Below, in pieces: positions 23,709 through 37,117 of a stretch of DNA of 64,000 nt. The stretch comes from Formicarius rufipectus (taxonomy: Eukaryota; Chordata; Aves; Passeriformes; Formicariidae). The position numbers were made by a program, and so were the translations under genes. Numbering within the stretch: the stretch's first letter is position 1; the number at the start of each line of letters is the position of its first letter. The stretch covers positions 558,001 through 622,000 of the forward strand of contig VXAU01006167.1 of the NCBI GenBank assembly GCA_013399695.1, given 5' to 3'. The notes below the pieces were generated by a model. That model was not told the DNA's origin, ran no database searches, and worked only from the letters and a program-made list of their open reading frames with translations.

Positions 23709-25091
23709 CTCTGCTGATTTGCATCCTGCTGAAGCCTGGGCCTAGGAAGTTACATTGTGGCTTAAAGCAACCAAATCTGCATAGGATCTCAGTAAGCTGA
23801 GGATTTGAAGGTAGTGGTCTTATTGCAAAGGGTAGAAGGCAGGAGGCCAGGTCATCATGCACCTTATGTCTTGCAGGGAAATTGCTGCCAGCAATACTAC
23901 CAGCCAGAGGGGATTGTCCTGACATCCAACATTTTGCAGCCACCTCCAGAGGAGTGCCACACTCTCCTGGTTATTTTGGGTGTCGTGAATGGAGGATGGG
24001 ACAAACATCTGCCTGGCTTTTGGGGTCCTAAACTGCTGAGGAGAAAACATCTGCCTGCTGTAAGCTGGTGCCCTAGGAGCGGGGACTGTGCAGGGTAAAC
24101 CACAGGGACAGGCTTGTGCAGAGCCGTAGATGTCCCAGGAATGCTGTAAGAGTTGTACCAGTGGTTTGGAGGCTGGCTGGGAGAGCTGGCAAGGGCACCA
24201 TGTTCCTATGTGTGCTGGTGGTGCTCCACCCCAGGGAGAGGCTCAGCCCAGGGCTTCTTGCACAAACTGTTTGTGTAGGGTGAGGAAAGCCAGGGCCCAG
24301 GGGCACGGAGCAGCTTGGGACATCCCATGGCTGCTCTCCTGCAACAGCTGCTTAAGCTGGGCAGGGACCACGCTGCAGCTGCCTGAGGGAAACACCAGGA
24401 ATTACAGCTCCCAGGGGAAAGGACGTTACCAGGAGAGTGAGACTAGCTCAGCCCTGTGGGATCTACCCTCTGCAGGGAGGGGGCAGGCAGCGCCATTGAG
24501 GGCTGTCAATAAATAGGTGTTATTTCTTAGAAAGCCTTCAGGGTGTTTTTGACTCCTGTCCCACTTCCCTCTGTCTCTCAGCATCTGCCCTTCTTATTTA
24601 CTCCACTGAGTTGTATCAGACAGAGAGCATCTGGTCCAAAAAGCACAGATCCTGCAAGGATAACCAGTACCACCATCGTTTCCTGACTCTGCAGACTTCC
24701 AGCACACAGCCAGATGAGGAGTCCTGGAAGATTCAAACCCCCCAGCTTTATACAGCCCTTCTGAATGACACCCTTGGATACGATGCCCACATGGTGACAG
24801 AAGAGCAGCCAGGACCCTACCAGTGACTACAGGTTGGAAAGTGGAGCTGGGAGGACTGGGAGGAGGGCTGGTGTCAGACAGGTGAAGGACTGGTCCAGTC
24901 TTCAGGCTCAATCATAGGCAGGACAGAGGTTCATCCAGAAAACACACTTGTCTGATCACCCATGGGTGCAGAGCCAGGGAGAGGGCAGGTGCTGTGTGCC
25001 CCTGGGCTGGTTATGGCATTCACTGGGCAAACTTGTCATCCCAGGCACCTCCTCACTTAGATGCAGGCTTGAGGGAAAAGTAGGGTGCAGG

Positions 25092-25150
25092 CACAGTATA
25101 CAGGATATCCTATATGATATCACAGTATAGGATACTAACACAGTGTACAG
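25092..25150. repeat. Imperfect repeat with palindromic core
   Basis: CACAGTATA appears at 25092-25100 and 25121-25129, with a variant CACAGTGTA near 25139. The palindrome GGATATCC sits at 25103-25110. It is short and AT-rich; it is noted as local structure only. Confidence 0.6.
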
Positions 25151-28100
25151 CTTGCTGTAGAAAACACTGGCCAAACTAACAGCTCAAGAGCTGGATTTCA
25201 TATTGAGTGTTGCAAGAGCTGCTGTGGTAGGAAATGGGCTGGTTTTGTTCTAGTCTAAATTAAAGAGAGGGTGGGGAATTCGCTCCCACTCTGATTCAGG
25301 CTCAGGTTAGGGATATGGACATGTTTTGAAGCTGGGTGAGGGTCCTCCTTGTGCAGGACAGCCCCAAATTCATGAGGCAACCAGGGCAGAGGCAACCCTA
25401 CCATAGCTCCAGGTCAGCCTTTTAGGTGAAGAGGATGGGAAAGGGCAGGCAGGGAGGGGGCACAGGAGAGACACCAACTTTACAACAGGGTTGTGTGCGG
25501 GAAAACTGTTCAGGAGGGTGTTAGCTGTGTCATGGCCCTGGGGCTATGGTAATTCACCCCGCTGTGGGTGATCCCAGCTGTACCTACTGCAAGGCAGTGA
25601 CCTGTCCAAAGCATCAAGCGTGACCTTTCTTTCACTTTTCACATCTCAGAGGAGACTTTCCTGGAAGAATGTTTCAGTTTTTTTTGGAGCGCAGATACTC
25701 TTCCCCTCCTCCTCCACTGTTGAATACTGGCATGGCACCAAATAGCAAAGACAACATGAAATACACCCTCATTTCCTTGGCCTCCTCTTCCCAGCCATCC
25801 CCCAGCAAAGAGGAGCAATACAGCATCTGCTTTTCTAGCTGCAGTCCCTCTTCCAGGGCTGAGTCTTTGCCACATTTTTTGGGCCAAAAGCTTTGAAATC
25901 TGTTCTAGGCATAAGGCAAGACAGCAGCAAGGAGGCAGCAGCAGCAGAAGCAGCACTGTGTGTGTTAAGCCCTGCCAGCTGCTGATGATGCCCTGAAGGG
26001 CCTCCGTTTTGCTCAGGATTTTAAAAGGCATCACTGAGGCTACCACCAACCTGTGACACTGCTCAGCCTCCCCATTCAGTGCAAATGGGGAATGGAGCCA
26101 CTCGCATCTCTTCCCTTCCAATGCAGGCCAGAAAAAATGGTTGGAATAAGGATGCTGCCCCTGCCCCATTGGCCTGGAAACTGCTGGCCACAGCTGTGAT
26201 GCTGAGTGTAATTTATGGGCTAAGCAGATGTGGGACAAGCTGATCAGTGGAGAGTGATGCCGTCAATGTCTGCCAGACCATTTGCCTCCAGGAACTGGAA
26301 GCAAGACAGGATCGAAGGTGGGGATGGTATCCCCTGTGCCTTCATTGCACCAGCTTCTCATCTCCCTCCCAGTTCTCTTGGAAAGCAGCTCAGGAGCCAG
26401 AGAAGCAGCTCTCCCCATCTCCATCCCCTTGACTTGCTGCAGTGACCTTCCCAGAACAGCTCCCAGATTCCCCTTGGCTAATGGAATGATGGATCAACTG
26501 GGATGACACTGGGACAAGGTCTTACCCATTTGCTGTGGACTGCAGAGGACACGGGGAGATGGACCCACCGTATACATAGGACTGTCTGGTTTGAGGGTAA
26601 GGGGAAAAGCAGGGGATTTATTAAATCTTCTGGAAGAAGGATTTACAGGGTGTAGGACATGCCTATTCAGAAGGGAATTATTTAGTGGTAGGTTGGTATT
26701 TTTCCCAGCTTTTGGTATCTCATGCTGCCCATTCCTTTGCACTTCATTAAGCTGCCCTTCCTGTCACCCTCCTGAACTCAGAGCCACCACAGTATGAGCT
26801 GTAAATCACTACCATCAGCCCGGGGATTCCCATGCCCTCCTGATTGCCACCTTTTGCCCTGGACACTGGGACAGGAACCAGCCTGAGTGAGGCAGGAGGA
26901 TCAAAGAAGGAAACAAGATTAACAGGAGGGGAAACTTTGGGAGTGATGTGTTGGACAGGACTCAGGTGGGGCCTCTGGTAATAGAGCATAGATCCCAGAG
27001 GTCAGATACCATGTCCACGTGTCAAAATGGGAAGAGGTGTGAAGGTTGGCATGGGCATGTGCATGCAAACATATTTATTGCCTCTTCAGGGTTGCCTTAC
27101 AGTTAAAATTTATGGTACATCTTCTCTTCCAGTAGCATTTCCAGGACTGCAAAGACGACTCGGCAAATGGCACGCAGCAAGTTTCCCTCCAGCCCTTGTA
27201 CTCTTCTGCCTGGGGTGAGGTTTTCCTCTGCTCTGCCCTCCCCTCCCTCCTGCTCCCATCTCTCCTCCTTGTTTTCCACATCCTGCAGAGCCAGCTGGGA
27301 AACGTGCTCTAGTATTTTCTTCTAAGTGAAGTTTCCTACAGTATTAAAAAAGGGGAAAGGTGGTTTTTGCTGCAGAAGAGAAATGTCCATGCCCTACAGC
27401 CCTGTCCACTATGCTACTCTTCCCTGGAAGCTTGCAGTTACCTGTAGAAAGGTCTAGCAAAGTCCCTGAGTCTCCCTGGTCTCCATTCATTCCCAGTTGT
27501 GACCTTGATCATGGGCAATGCCTGGGAGAGGTTGGGCACCACTGGCAAAGTCCAGATCAGTCTCCAGCTGCTGGAGAAGCAAGTGACACTTACCCTCCTT
27601 GTGATTCCTCACTGACATCACCTCCAAACAAATTGGCCATTGCCTGTTTCTATCTGGTGACACTGTCAAGGATGAGACATAAGGGGCAGGAGGCTGAGTT
27701 ATAAAAAGAGGAGGGAGCCATGGGCAGAACAGACATCTCCTGCACCCTAAATCAGCTCACTCCACTGGGCTGTGCAGTCATAAGGTCTGTCATTCCTTCT
27801 CAGAAGAAACGTGATATCTTCTCACAGGCACTTGAAGCCTTAGCACCAACTAATCCAGCAGAAAGGGACAAGCAAGACTATTAGAGGGAGTTAAGTGACA
27901 AAAGAGCAATTCTGGGTGGAAAGGAAGGCTAGAGGTTCCTCTGTGGCTATGAACCTTGTGATCCTTGCAGTAAAAGAATGATGCAACCCCTTTGTCCCCC
28001 TCCTGGTGTCACCTGCTGACTGGTGAAGGAATCACTGCTTAGGCAGGCTGTATAAAGGGAAGAAACAGCTTCCTGGTGCAAAACCCAGAGGATGGGTGGA

Positions 28101-28572
28101 TCGTGCCAGGGAGGCACCAGCTGAGCATTTTGTGCAGCTCCCAGACAGTTAACAAGCCTTTGACTGGTGATGTGACAGGGCACCACGGCTTCAGAGAGAG
28201 ATCAGTCTCCAATGACCACCAGACACAAACAGTGACCCCAACAGGAATGGAGCAACCTCTGCACCCCAACATGGGAGCTGACTCCATGCCCAAAGGTGGC
28301 ACAGCAAACTCCTCCTGAACCTCTCTAGGAATTGGACTGTTCCAGGGACATATGCCATCTTCACTGCTGCAAAACTGTTCATTCTCAGTGTGTTTTCACA
28401 TCAGTGAAGAGCTGGCTGGAGTTCCTCCTCCAGTCAACACCAGGCAGAGACTTCTCCTGGGGTCCCTGTGACTCCCCATCCATGCTCAACTAATCTGCTG
28501 GATTATAGTCTTTATATTTAAATGGATTTGATGACTGTTGCTGCAGTTACTGTTACTGTTTTGCACTGGCCG

Positions 28573-28602
28573 TATTTATAGGGTGCTCTGGTCATATTTA
28601 TA
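28573..28602. repeat. 22-base imperfect tandem duplication with two TATA-like motifs
   Basis: TATTTATAGGG occurs at 28573 and again at 28595. On the minus strand each reads CCCTATAAATA, a good TATA-box match. Two such boxes 22 bases apart suggest a local duplication; no transcript start is supported. Confidence 0.6.
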
Positions 28603-31600
28603 GGGCTGCAGAATCAAGTTACAACTTTAAGGGCTGCAGCTCTGGGTCCAGTAGGTCACAGCAAACCTGGATGAAGTGGAACATCACCCATCAGTGCCAG
28701 CACTTCCAGGGGGTCTTGGTGCCTTCTGGCTTCAGGGCAGCATTTGGCACTGCAAACAGAAACCGCACACCTCAGATTGTGTTTGATCTCAGCTTTGTGT
28801 ACTGGTGTCTGATTTGGGGCAACAGGGCCTGGGAGACGATCTTAACCCCTTCTGCCTGAAGAGGGGGCAGTTCGCACGGCCGTCAGTGTCCTGGGTAAAG
28901 AAGTCTTTAAACTGCCTTGTAGCATCTTGGTTGTCTTCGGGGCTGGAGCCCTGCGGGTTGGGTCAGCAGGGGATGTCATCTGTCACGGCCCAGGCTGCTG
29001 TCCCTGTACGTGCACCACTGGGCTTTCTGCTCATCCAGCAAGGTGGATGCTCTGCACTTTGGGTGATGCTGGGGCGCTTCGGTGCCACCCCAGAGCACAT
29101 ATCACAAGGAAAGCTGTGTTCCAGACCCAGGACAAGCTTTGCCACACACCCCAGGTTTGCACAGGCAGGTGCAGAAGCCCCTCATGCACACACCAGCCCC
29201 ACTGCAAGCACAGCTCCCTGCCCCAGCACCCCGAGGGTGCTTCACCAGGCTCCCAAAGCCACCTCTCCACCTTCCCCACTGCAGGCTCTGCCCATCAGGG
29301 TCCCTGTCCCCCCCAAGCCTGGCACACAGGGCTGCTGGCTCTGTGGGAAGCTGCCAGCTGCTGAGCTGCCGTTATTATGGCAGCAGTAAACACCTTCCAG
29401 AAGCTGGCCAAAGTCCCACTGCCTGCGTCCCAGAGCCACCCTCCTGACACTGGATGCCAGCCTTTCTGCCCATGGAGGGGGGGGGAGACAATCCCCCTGC
29501 TGATCCAGATCCATATTCAGGGTATTTCTGTGGATCTGGGGAATAATCCCCCCAAGATACTGATTCAAACACAGTGAGCAGCAGGCAGGGATCAACACCC
29601 AGCTAAATGCTCACTTCCACTTTGCTTGTCAGGACACCATCTTCTTGTGTCCATCTTCTCTGAGTCCAGATGATGTCCCTGAGGGCATGAAGCTCCTTGT
29701 TAGCTGGACTGAATGATGATGAATATTGAAGGATATTAAGCAAATGAGCCCCCTCCTTCCTACAGGATCTATTTAGCTGCAGCTGATTTTGGCTGTGCAA
29801 CCACACTGCACGTTCCAATGAGATAAAATTAGCTGTGTTCCCATGCAGAGGCTGTGCTGGAGCTGTGCTTGGATCATCACAGCATTAAGAGCTGCTGCTG
29901 CTGCTTTTGGGTGTTAGTGAGTGGCCAGAGCTGTACCAGAGCTGGGCAGTCCTTGTCCCGGAGATGAACCTGTTCAAAAGAAAGTTGCCTGGAAGGAAGG
30001 GTGGGTGAAATGAATCACCTGAAGGCTCAGGCTGTGCCACGGCCAAGGTAAAGACCCTGGTCACACAAGTATGTAGAGCTTATCCCTTCTCACTGAAGGC
30101 CCAGGGTGTGTGGAAAGACTCACAGAGGTCTCACTAACTCAGCCCCCACCATGCTGCCCCAAAACCACAATCCCTGCAAAGGAAAATTCCTCAGTGTCTG
30201 GCTGCTTAAGGATGGCAGTGGGATGAACAAAGGCACCTCCATTGCTTGGATACCCCGGGCATCCTGCACAGTGCATGGCAGGGACCATCCCTGGGGACAG
30301 GGAGTCTCAAATAAGCTCTTTGTGAGTAATGAGGAACTCCAGCACATGCACTAAAAATAAGGAAACAGCAGGCAGCAGATAAATCAGTTGCAGGGGCCCC
30401 TGGCCAGGAGGCTCCCGTGCACCCAGGCTGACGGAGTCCTGATTTGTGGGCTGACCTCAGCCACACTCACTGAACTCCTCAGGCCCTGGCTCGCCTGGCT
30501 GGAAAACTGAGTAGAATAAAAAGCAGGACATCAAGGCTGAGCTTAGCTATTCCTTCTGCAGATAAATCACTTGGAGATGAGGAAATTGGCTGTGTTTTTT
30601 TGCCAATAACACGCTTTTGTCGTGCCAAGCCTGTCTGAGCAGGGCGGCTGCGCTGGGCACGTTCCATGGCCGAGATGGGAGGATGAGCAAACCCCCTGTG
30701 CTGTCCCTTGCCTGGTGGGGAGGTGACGGAGAGCCACGCCAAAAAGTCAACGCTCAACAGCACGGTGGTACCCAGGGAGAGGGAGAAAGGTGTGAAGCAG
30801 CCATGTGCAAAGGTAAGAGTGGAGGCACCTTCCATGTTCTGTCCTGCAGTATTTGCACTGTGCCCTGAGTGCCTGGGTCATACCAACACTCTCCATCACT
30901 GAAGTTACCAAGGGAACTGCATAAATAATAAAAAAATAAAAAATACAATGCTTTTCTTCAAGCATTTCCTCATTCCTAGTGCAAGTGTTGTTGGGGTTTT
31001 TTTCATTCCAAGTAAGAAATCTTTTACTTCATGATCCTTCATAACCCAGTCTGTGTTTTGGGGGAATGAGGCTGGTGTTCAATAGCCTCTCCAGTGTTCC
31101 CAGGCTGTTTGAGGTGTAGTGCTCTCTCTAAAGGCACATGCAGCTTGCTTTCCCTTCTCCAGCTGATGGGAAGTCAAGAAGGGTGATATATTTTAGCTGG
31201 GGAAGTAAATCAGCCAGAGAAGCAGGCTGAGCTCATGCCTACTGAGATCATAGCAAATGTCTGTGTCTTTGACAGCAAAGAATCTATCTAGAGGCCCCTT
31301 TGCCATTTGGCACCTGTGAGGTTTGATTTGGAGTATCTCAGTTATTAAGTGATTAACAGGGAAGGCTCCAGGAGACAGAGCAGTAGCTGCACCTTTCCCA
31401 TCCCAGTTTTTTCCCCAGCAGCAGGAGCAGAGTTTACTGTAGCTTCTGTTCCCATCTATTCTGGAACTGAATCCGTGCAAACAAATGGAGGCTGATTACA
31501 CCACGCACTCACAAGCACCAAGGAATGGTGAGGATGCAAGAGGCAGCACAAAAACTTGCTCACTTGGTGTTTTTCTGTCTGCCTGCCAGAGCTGCATCTG

Positions 31601-31762
31601 CTCCTCGGCCGATGCAGTGCAGGATCGCTGGCTGGCTGCTAGAGGAGAAGAATTTGAATAATTTTTGTCACGTGGAGGAAGAGGGAGCAGAGACCCACTC
31701 CAACAGACTTTCTGAGCTGAAAGCTGATGCTTATGGCCATGGACTGATATGTAGGAGATGGA

Positions 31763-31782
31763 TTTTTTTGTTTGTTTGTTTG
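31763..31782 (+). repeat. T7 plus (GTTT)n tract
   Basis: A T7 run is followed by three GTTT units. It is short simple sequence with no visible role. Confidence 0.8.
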
Positions 31783-33771
31783 CCTGTTTTCCCTTTTAGA
31801 GTAGTGTTTTCTAAAACATTCATCATTTGAGGAGCTGAGCCCAGAAGGTGGGACTGTGCACAAGACACCTTCAAAAGCCTTTTCGAAACCTGGAATCCTG
31901 TATTAAGCAGATCCTAAATTCCTACTCCTGGTGGCCCACAGCCCATAGCATATCAATCAAATCCCCTCCATTTCTCTCTCTTATATACCTCTTATACCTG
32001 CTTTTACATCACCCACGGAGATGTCTGTATGGACCAAGCATCCTTCCAAAAGAACTATTCTGAGTACTGGGCAGAAATATGCAGTAAAATCAAACCTTGT
32101 AAAATCAAATAGAGAAAGAAAGCTACAGGCAGAAAAGGTTTGCAGAAGAAAGGAAGAGCTGGTGAGAGGCTTTCTCCAGTCCCACCTCCCTGATGTCAGC
32201 AGGTCCTCTTGTTTGTGGTCTGTCTTGGAAGTGGAAAGCAGCGAAGAGCATGAGCAGATGGGGTCCCTTGCAGCATCTTGGAGGCACCTGGGGTCATTGT
32301 GAGAAGACCCTCAGGACCTTCCAGACACCAGTCTGGGAGAGCCTTCTGCTGCCCTTTCCCCCTCCTTTCTTCCCATCTCTCAGCAGCACCTCTTCAGAGA
32401 CCTGGAACCAGTTTTAAACCCATTTATTTGAAGTCAAGGAGGGAGGAAAGTGAAGCAATATAATTATTGGGCCAGAGATTTATCTCCTGCAAGGTGCCCG
32501 GAGTGCAGTGTATCTGCTGGAACAACAATCACCATTTGTCTGTCCCTGATAATTTCATAAGCAGCTCCGGACCCAGGGATGAAATAGGGCCATTCCCAAG
32601 GAGGTGCCTGTGTTTTGATGGATGCTGCAGTGGCTCTGTCTGGGATGAGCAGGGATTTGCTCTGCTGTGCCCAGCACTGTAGGATGGACTCCAGAAGCTC
32701 CAGATGCACCACAAAATGGGTCTTTTCTTTATGCCTGTCCCAAGTGAAGGTTCTGGGGCATCCAGAGGAATCCCAGTGGCAGTTTCTCAGGCTCTCCGTT
32801 CAGTCTCTAATCCCTAGGGACATGCTTGTTGTGTTTGGAGGCTAGTTCCAAATTGCATTAAAAAATGTGATGTAAAAAATTATTATAATAGCATTTAATT
32901 AGGAGGATCCCAAAGCCTGCTGTGCTCTGGTTTGGCCTGGGGTAGGGAGTGGAGCTGGGAGCATAACAGAGCAGTAAAACATAATCCTGGGATTATAAGC
33001 AACAATTATCGCCACGGGTATGTTCATGTCACCCTGTGCTCCCTGTCTGTGGGGTTTGGGATGCAATACAGGGATTGGATTGTCTCTCATCCAAGCCACA
33101 GTCCCTGTGTTTGGGCTAAGGCAGGATTAGACCCATGGGCTCACACCATGCTGCAGTGCCTGCTACGTGTTGGTATCACAGTTTCTTAGGGAAAAGCACT
33201 GGCTGAGCCTGGATGATTCCCAGGAGTGCCAGTCCGGACTGTGAGCTGGGGAGAGATGTTTGGAGTGGCAGGAGGTGGGGGAGAGATGGAAATTCTCCTT
33301 TTTCCAGAATTTTCCTTTGTCTCCAGAGGGGCAGAATGGAAATAAGAGCATAGGAACTGCAGCCAAGGCTGTGCTGGGCAAGGATATGCTCCCCAGCATG
33401 TGCCCTGTGCCCACCTGCACAGCTCAGCCCACACTGAGTGGGAGCAAGTGGCACCAGGCTCATCCTGGGATGCTTTCCAGACCTGTGGATTACAGCTGCA
33501 GCAGGTGCCTCCTCCCCAGAGCAAGCTTGCCAGATAACCCCCTCAGCATAACTGAGAGGCCACAGCACTGTGTTTGCAGGCAGCCAGGCTTCGCCACAGC
33601 ATCACTCTGCTTTGCACTGTCAGTCTTCTCCACAACAGAGACAACATGGCACACTGCAGCCACTTACTTCTGGTTGGGAAAGTGGTCCCCATTAATAAAA
33701 TGGGGAATTCAGGGAGCCACGGGTGCTTACTTGCCAAGGAGGCATCAGGATGCACCAAATGATGAGCCTTT

Positions 33772-33844
33772 CCCTGGGTTGGAACTAGGTGATCTTTAAG
33801 GTTCCCTTCTAGCCCAAGCCATTCCATGAATATATGATTCCATG
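33772..33844 (+). mobile_element. CR1 LINE, 3' terminal remnant
   Basis: Only the last 70 or so bases of CR1 remain: a 'gggttggaactaggtgatct' block, 'ttaaggttcccttctagccc', and a degraded terminal repeat ATTCCATG / ATGATTCCATG. It is non-coding. Confidence 0.9.
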
Positions 33845-34068
33845 CCACCATCCTTCCCTGGCCCAGCAGACCTGTGTGAGCTACACCCCTCAAAGGGCTA
33901 AGGCTGTTTTATCAGGGGGGCATTTAAAAATACAGAGTATTTCCCAAAGGGGGCTGACTGTCAGCGAGATGGTGTCCAGAAGGGGGCAGGGTTAGCTGCC
34001 ACACGGCCCAGCACCCACATTTTAGGTTCTGGCAAGCCATTATTTCCAGTTTTGCCTTTTCCACATAT

Positions 34069-34089
34069 CTTCTTCTTCTTCTTTTTTTG
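34069..34089 (+). repeat. (CTT)n microsatellite
   Basis: Five CTT-type units grade into a T7 run. It is short and probably polymorphic, with no functional context. Confidence 0.85.
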
Positions 34090-35351
34090 TCTTAAGCAAA
34101 ACCCCCACTTACAACTGTGAGGCTTGTGCATTTCCTGCCCCCTTCCAGTCCCAGGTGTCCCTGCAGAGCCAGGGGCTGGCAGGCACCTTGTTTGCATGGC
34201 ATTCCTGGTGCTGAGCCATCGAGGCTGCTCTTTGGAGAGGTGACGTGTGCCTTCACAGGGCAGGGAGAATGCCTTACGTTAACCGAGGGATCAGTTGCAA
34301 GGAGCATTGTCCTTCCAGGAAAAACACGTAGCTGTGGTCACCTTCCAGCCACCAGGCTGTGGAGAGCAGGGTTTGCCATGGGCTCTGCCCCATCATGAGA
34401 GTGCTGGAGCAGTACCAAGGGCAGTTGGCATCACCCCAAGAGGGTTAGCACACACCCCATCAACATCTCCAGCCAGGTGAGCCCTCGGTAGTGTTTATAA
34501 TACCCTGCCCATGTGCTGGTCAGCTCAGACTCTGGGAGGTGGAGAAAGCAAAGAGGGAACAGAGGAGGAGGATGGAGGAAGGCTTTCAGTGAGCAGGGAT
34601 GGAGGAGCAGCCAGATGGGAGAAGGTCACTGGGCAGCACAGTGGAGGGCACTTCATTAGCATTGCTTTCTCTAGAAATGACCCCCTTCCCCAAGCCACTC
34701 CAGAGACTCCTCTGGCCTTGTGCTGGCCCCAGCCTGTTAATGTTTAACCCCTGGACAGGGACAGCATGTCGGAGCCAGCACATGGGAGGTGGTGTCAGCG
34801 TGTGGGGACAGCAGTGGGTGGCTGGGCATACAAGAGGTCACTTCCCTGCACCAGTAGGACCTGGTGTCATCAGCAGCACTTGGCTCCTGTGCTGCTCCCA
34901 TAAGCCCCAGGACTCGGGATGAAGTGGCTTTATGCCAGTTCAGTTGGAAAAGGGTCTGCTGGGGCTGTGTGACCCAGGATACCTTGGCACTGGCTTCACA
35001 GAAAGGTGGAAGGGAGGAATGTTGCCTTCAGCCCCTCAACATGAAGCTCAGAGCCTGGCAGGCAGAGCCAAGGGGTGATGCACAGTGTGAGCCCAGGGTG
35101 TTTGGTTGGTGCCATGTTTTAGGGCGAGCTCTGGCGTGTTGAGGTGAAAAAATACAGTTTCCTTGTACGCAAACAAAGCTTGACTTTATTGCCTTTAAAG
35201 TGCAACCAGCACAAACAGTGGCAAAAGTGCAAACACTGATAATTCACAGAACATTTTGAGCTGTGCAAACAAGCCAGAGGTGGGTGAGTGTGTTGAAATG
35301 AAGGGGTGGGGGTCTGGGGGGAGGTAAGCTCCCTGCCCCAGCAGCAAACAG

Positions 35352-35381
35352 CCCCCCCATTCCCCCACCCTGAGCTGCCCC
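35352..35381 (-). other. Predicted G-quadruplex motif
   Basis: Read on the minus strand, four G runs (4, 3, 5 and 7 bases) are separated by loops of 7, 1 and 3 bases, which fits the canonical G3+N1-7 pattern. A G-rich segment on the opposite strand at 35303-35324 has only three long runs. Folding is a prediction; no promoter is evident nearby. Confidence 0.6.
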
Positions 35382-36787
35382 AGGCAGCAATGCTGACTCT
35401 GGGTTGGGGCTGGAAGCAGCCTCTGGGTGAGCAGGGCTGAATGGGAGCCCCGTGGAGCACAATCCCTCACCGAGATGGGATGCAGATGTTATTACAACAT
35501 TTTTAGCCCCAGCCTGAGGCTATGCCCTACCCTGGCAGCAGGAAGAGCTCCAGAGCCGCCCCACAGAGCTGCAGGGACAAGGCAGAGCTCTGCATCCTCT
35601 GCCTGGTCACTGCCCACAGAGAGTGTTCCACCCGTGTCTTGGATGACATGTAGCAGACAGAAAGCTGCTCCTGCCTTGCTTTTCGCCCTTTTTCCCCCTT
35701 CCCACACCCTTTTGCCTTGGGATGCAGCTGCCTTACACACACGTCGTGATCTTCCTGAGTCTTTTTCAGCATTTTCTGTCCCATCCAGCCCTCCAAAGCT
35801 TTCTCCAGGTGCTGATCTACAGGTAGCTGCTGCATATCCCCTCTTCACTGGTATCACAAAACAGTTTCCCATCACTCTGTGCCCCTGAGGGCATATTTTT
35901 ACCCGGCTAAGGAAGGGCAATGCATAGGAGATTCAGTCCTTACAGAGGCGAGACAGTTTACAGGGAGCCAGAGCACCAGTGCTATAAGGAGGGATTAAAA
36001 TACAGCTCCTCAGGAGACATTTAGGCATCTGCCTCCCATTCCTTAGGATTACCAAGAAGGTTGGGAAAAGCAGGCCACTGCAAACTAGATAAGAAGAAGA
36101 AAGGGAGAGACCCCAGGTGGATCACCAAAGAATTAGGCAGGTTGCAGGGATCTGAGCTCTTATCTAGACTCCATCCCTCCGGATACCAACAATCAGATGA
36201 TCTCCCCACTCTGATTCTGGTGGCAGGCTGAGAGGGAAGAGATGCTTGGCTCACATGCTCTCAGCACAACCCACCTAGCCTCAACACAAAGGGATTACCA
36301 GGTTTCGTGTCTGCCTGACAAACTCTTCCCTAATCCAGCCCTGTGGGGGGAAGAAAGCTTTTCTTGTTAAATCCATTTCCAGTCTTCATCCCGCACAGGG
36401 CATCCCAGATCATTCCCTTTCCCATCCATGCTGCCGTGTGCACCTCCCTAGCTGCCCAATGCTCCAGCTGATTTACTCCTGCCAGATGGGAATTTTTGGG
36501 AAACTGAGGACTCAACAAATCTTTCCCTCACTGCTGGAGATCAACCCAACCTCCAGCACTAGCAGCTATTTTAGTACAGCCAGGAAGACCTGAATATTGG
36601 GAGGAATTAATGTCCTTGCCAATCCACCAGCCAGTTCAGCATGTTACTGAGGGATGGGACAGACAAACAGAATGAGAATCCACTTGCTTTTGTAAAGCTT
36701 GGGAAAACAGGCTGTGGTACAGTACATAAAGTAATGAAAAATAGACATACTGGGCTGAGTTCAGTTGCTTTGGGACAGGGTGATCTA

Positions 36788-36815
36788 TTTTTCTTTTCTT
36801 TTTTTTTTTTTTTTT
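36788..36815 (+). repeat. T-rich homopolymer tract
   Basis: The tract is almost pure T (two single C interruptions near its left end, then an unbroken run of about 17 T). No SINE or LINE body lies immediately beside it. Confidence 0.85.
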
Positions 36816-37117
36816 AAAGCCAAAGCTTCCTTTACTTTTGCTTCTAATTCTGCCAAGTCTCTTCTGAGTGAAGTTTTGGGGATTTTCCCAGCTGGACTCC
36901 ATTTCTGGTAAGAGAGGCCAGGGGCAGGAATGCCTGCAGAGCCCAGTTTGGGAGCAGATAGGCTCATCAGACGTGACACCTGAGCCAGTTCTGGCCCAGT
37001 GTGGCCTGTTGATATAACCAAGGTTGGAGGCCAAAGGCAATAAGGGATTAGAGGAAAATGGCTCAGGCAAGAAAGCATGGGGGTTTTTATCAGCGATGTC
37101 TTTGCTGTATGGTGTGG

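Larger units (their letters stand above)
23709..33771. other. Long intergenic stretch without genes
   Basis: About 10 kb of unique sequence. I find no coding exon, RNA gene or interspersed repeat. Small items are an imperfect repeat with the palindrome GGATATCC near 25.1 kb, a pair of TATTTATA motifs near 28.6 kb, a G10 run near 29480, and a T/GTTT tract at 31763-31782. The largest open frames (about 194-199 codons at 25639-26238 and 28805-29389) have no recognisable domain. Confidence 0.6.
33845..37117. other. Intergenic stretch without genes
   Basis: No gene is supported. It contains a (CTT)n microsatellite at 34069-34089, a G-quadruplex-type motif near 35.36 kb, and a T tract near 36.8 kb. 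A TTTATT-containing segment near 35.18 kb and other small motifs have no recognisable gene context. Confidence 0.6.
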
